This document shows positions 32,591 through 32,607 of a stretch of DNA of 32,607 nucleotides, one piece after another. The notes below the pieces were generated by a model, which worked only from the letters and a program-made list of their open reading frames with translations, searched no databases and had not been told where the DNA came from. The stretch spans positions 1 through 32,607 of the forward strand of contig JAMLJG010000025.1 of the NCBI GenBank assembly GCA_023953695.1, written 5' to 3'. How positions within the stretch are numbered: position 1 is the stretch's first letter; each line of letters starts with the position of its first letter. The stretch comes from Kiritimatiellia bacterium. GTDB lineage: Bacteria > Verrucomicrobiota > Kiritimatiellia > CAIVKH01. The position numbers were made by a program, and so were the translations under genes.

Positions 32591-32607
32591 TGAGGATATC
32601 TGCCCAA

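Overview
The window (32.6 kb, GC-rich) most resembles a chromosome segment from the PVC group, probably Verrucomicrobiota or Kiritimatiellota. That is an inference from gene content: a PEP-CTERM protein, type II secretion-like genes with an FHA protein, small CPxC/CPxC zinc-ribbon proteins, and secreted enzymes ending in a TSP3-like plus 'FYR' module. No rRNA, tRNA, CRISPR or transposase gene was seen.

Layout from the left. A zinc-ribbon relic and a PEP-CTERM protein (1-1061) face the dTDP-rhamnose genes rfbB-rfbA-rfbC (3815 to 1082, minus strand). Four helically phased copies of a TTCCAA-N3-TTGGAA palindrome sit between rfbA and rfbC. Pyruvate phosphate dikinase and an HNH nuclease follow on the minus strand. 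Next, on the plus strand, come an Lrp/AsnC regulator and a class I aminotransferase. A 324-base gap after it holds a DnaA-box match and an inverted repeat. From 15926 down to 9581 runs a minus-strand type II secretion/type IV pilus-like cluster: FHA protein, minor pseudopilin (GspJ-like), GspL/PilM-N-like, GspM-like, secretin GspD, zinc-ribbon protein. Upstream of it is a small membrane/metal-binding pair (DUF2231-like and YHS-like), again preceded by the palindrome. A zinc-ribbon gene, a very large secreted GH13 amylase and a BtuF-like binding protein occupy 23258 to 16994 on the minus strand.

On the plus strand (23380-28519), a second set of secretion genes (GspK-like with an unusual N-terminal extension, GspL-like, GspM-like) is tightly overlapped with an O-antigen-type ABC exporter (Wzm and Wzt). 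Convergent recN follows, preceded by a third pair of palindromes. The right end (30446-32607) is different. It holds an AT-richer TM2/zinc-ribbon gene and a secreted deacetylase-like gene flanked by two identical 74-bp direct repeats that each carry a perfect hairpin.

The theme is cell-surface building: sugar nucleotide synthesis, polysaccharide export, protein secretion and secreted or sorted proteins. The two most unusual signals are the phased palindrome arrays at three unlinked loci and the translational coupling of pseudopilin-assembly genes to a polysaccharide exporter. All functions are inferred from recognisable motifs; no database search was run.
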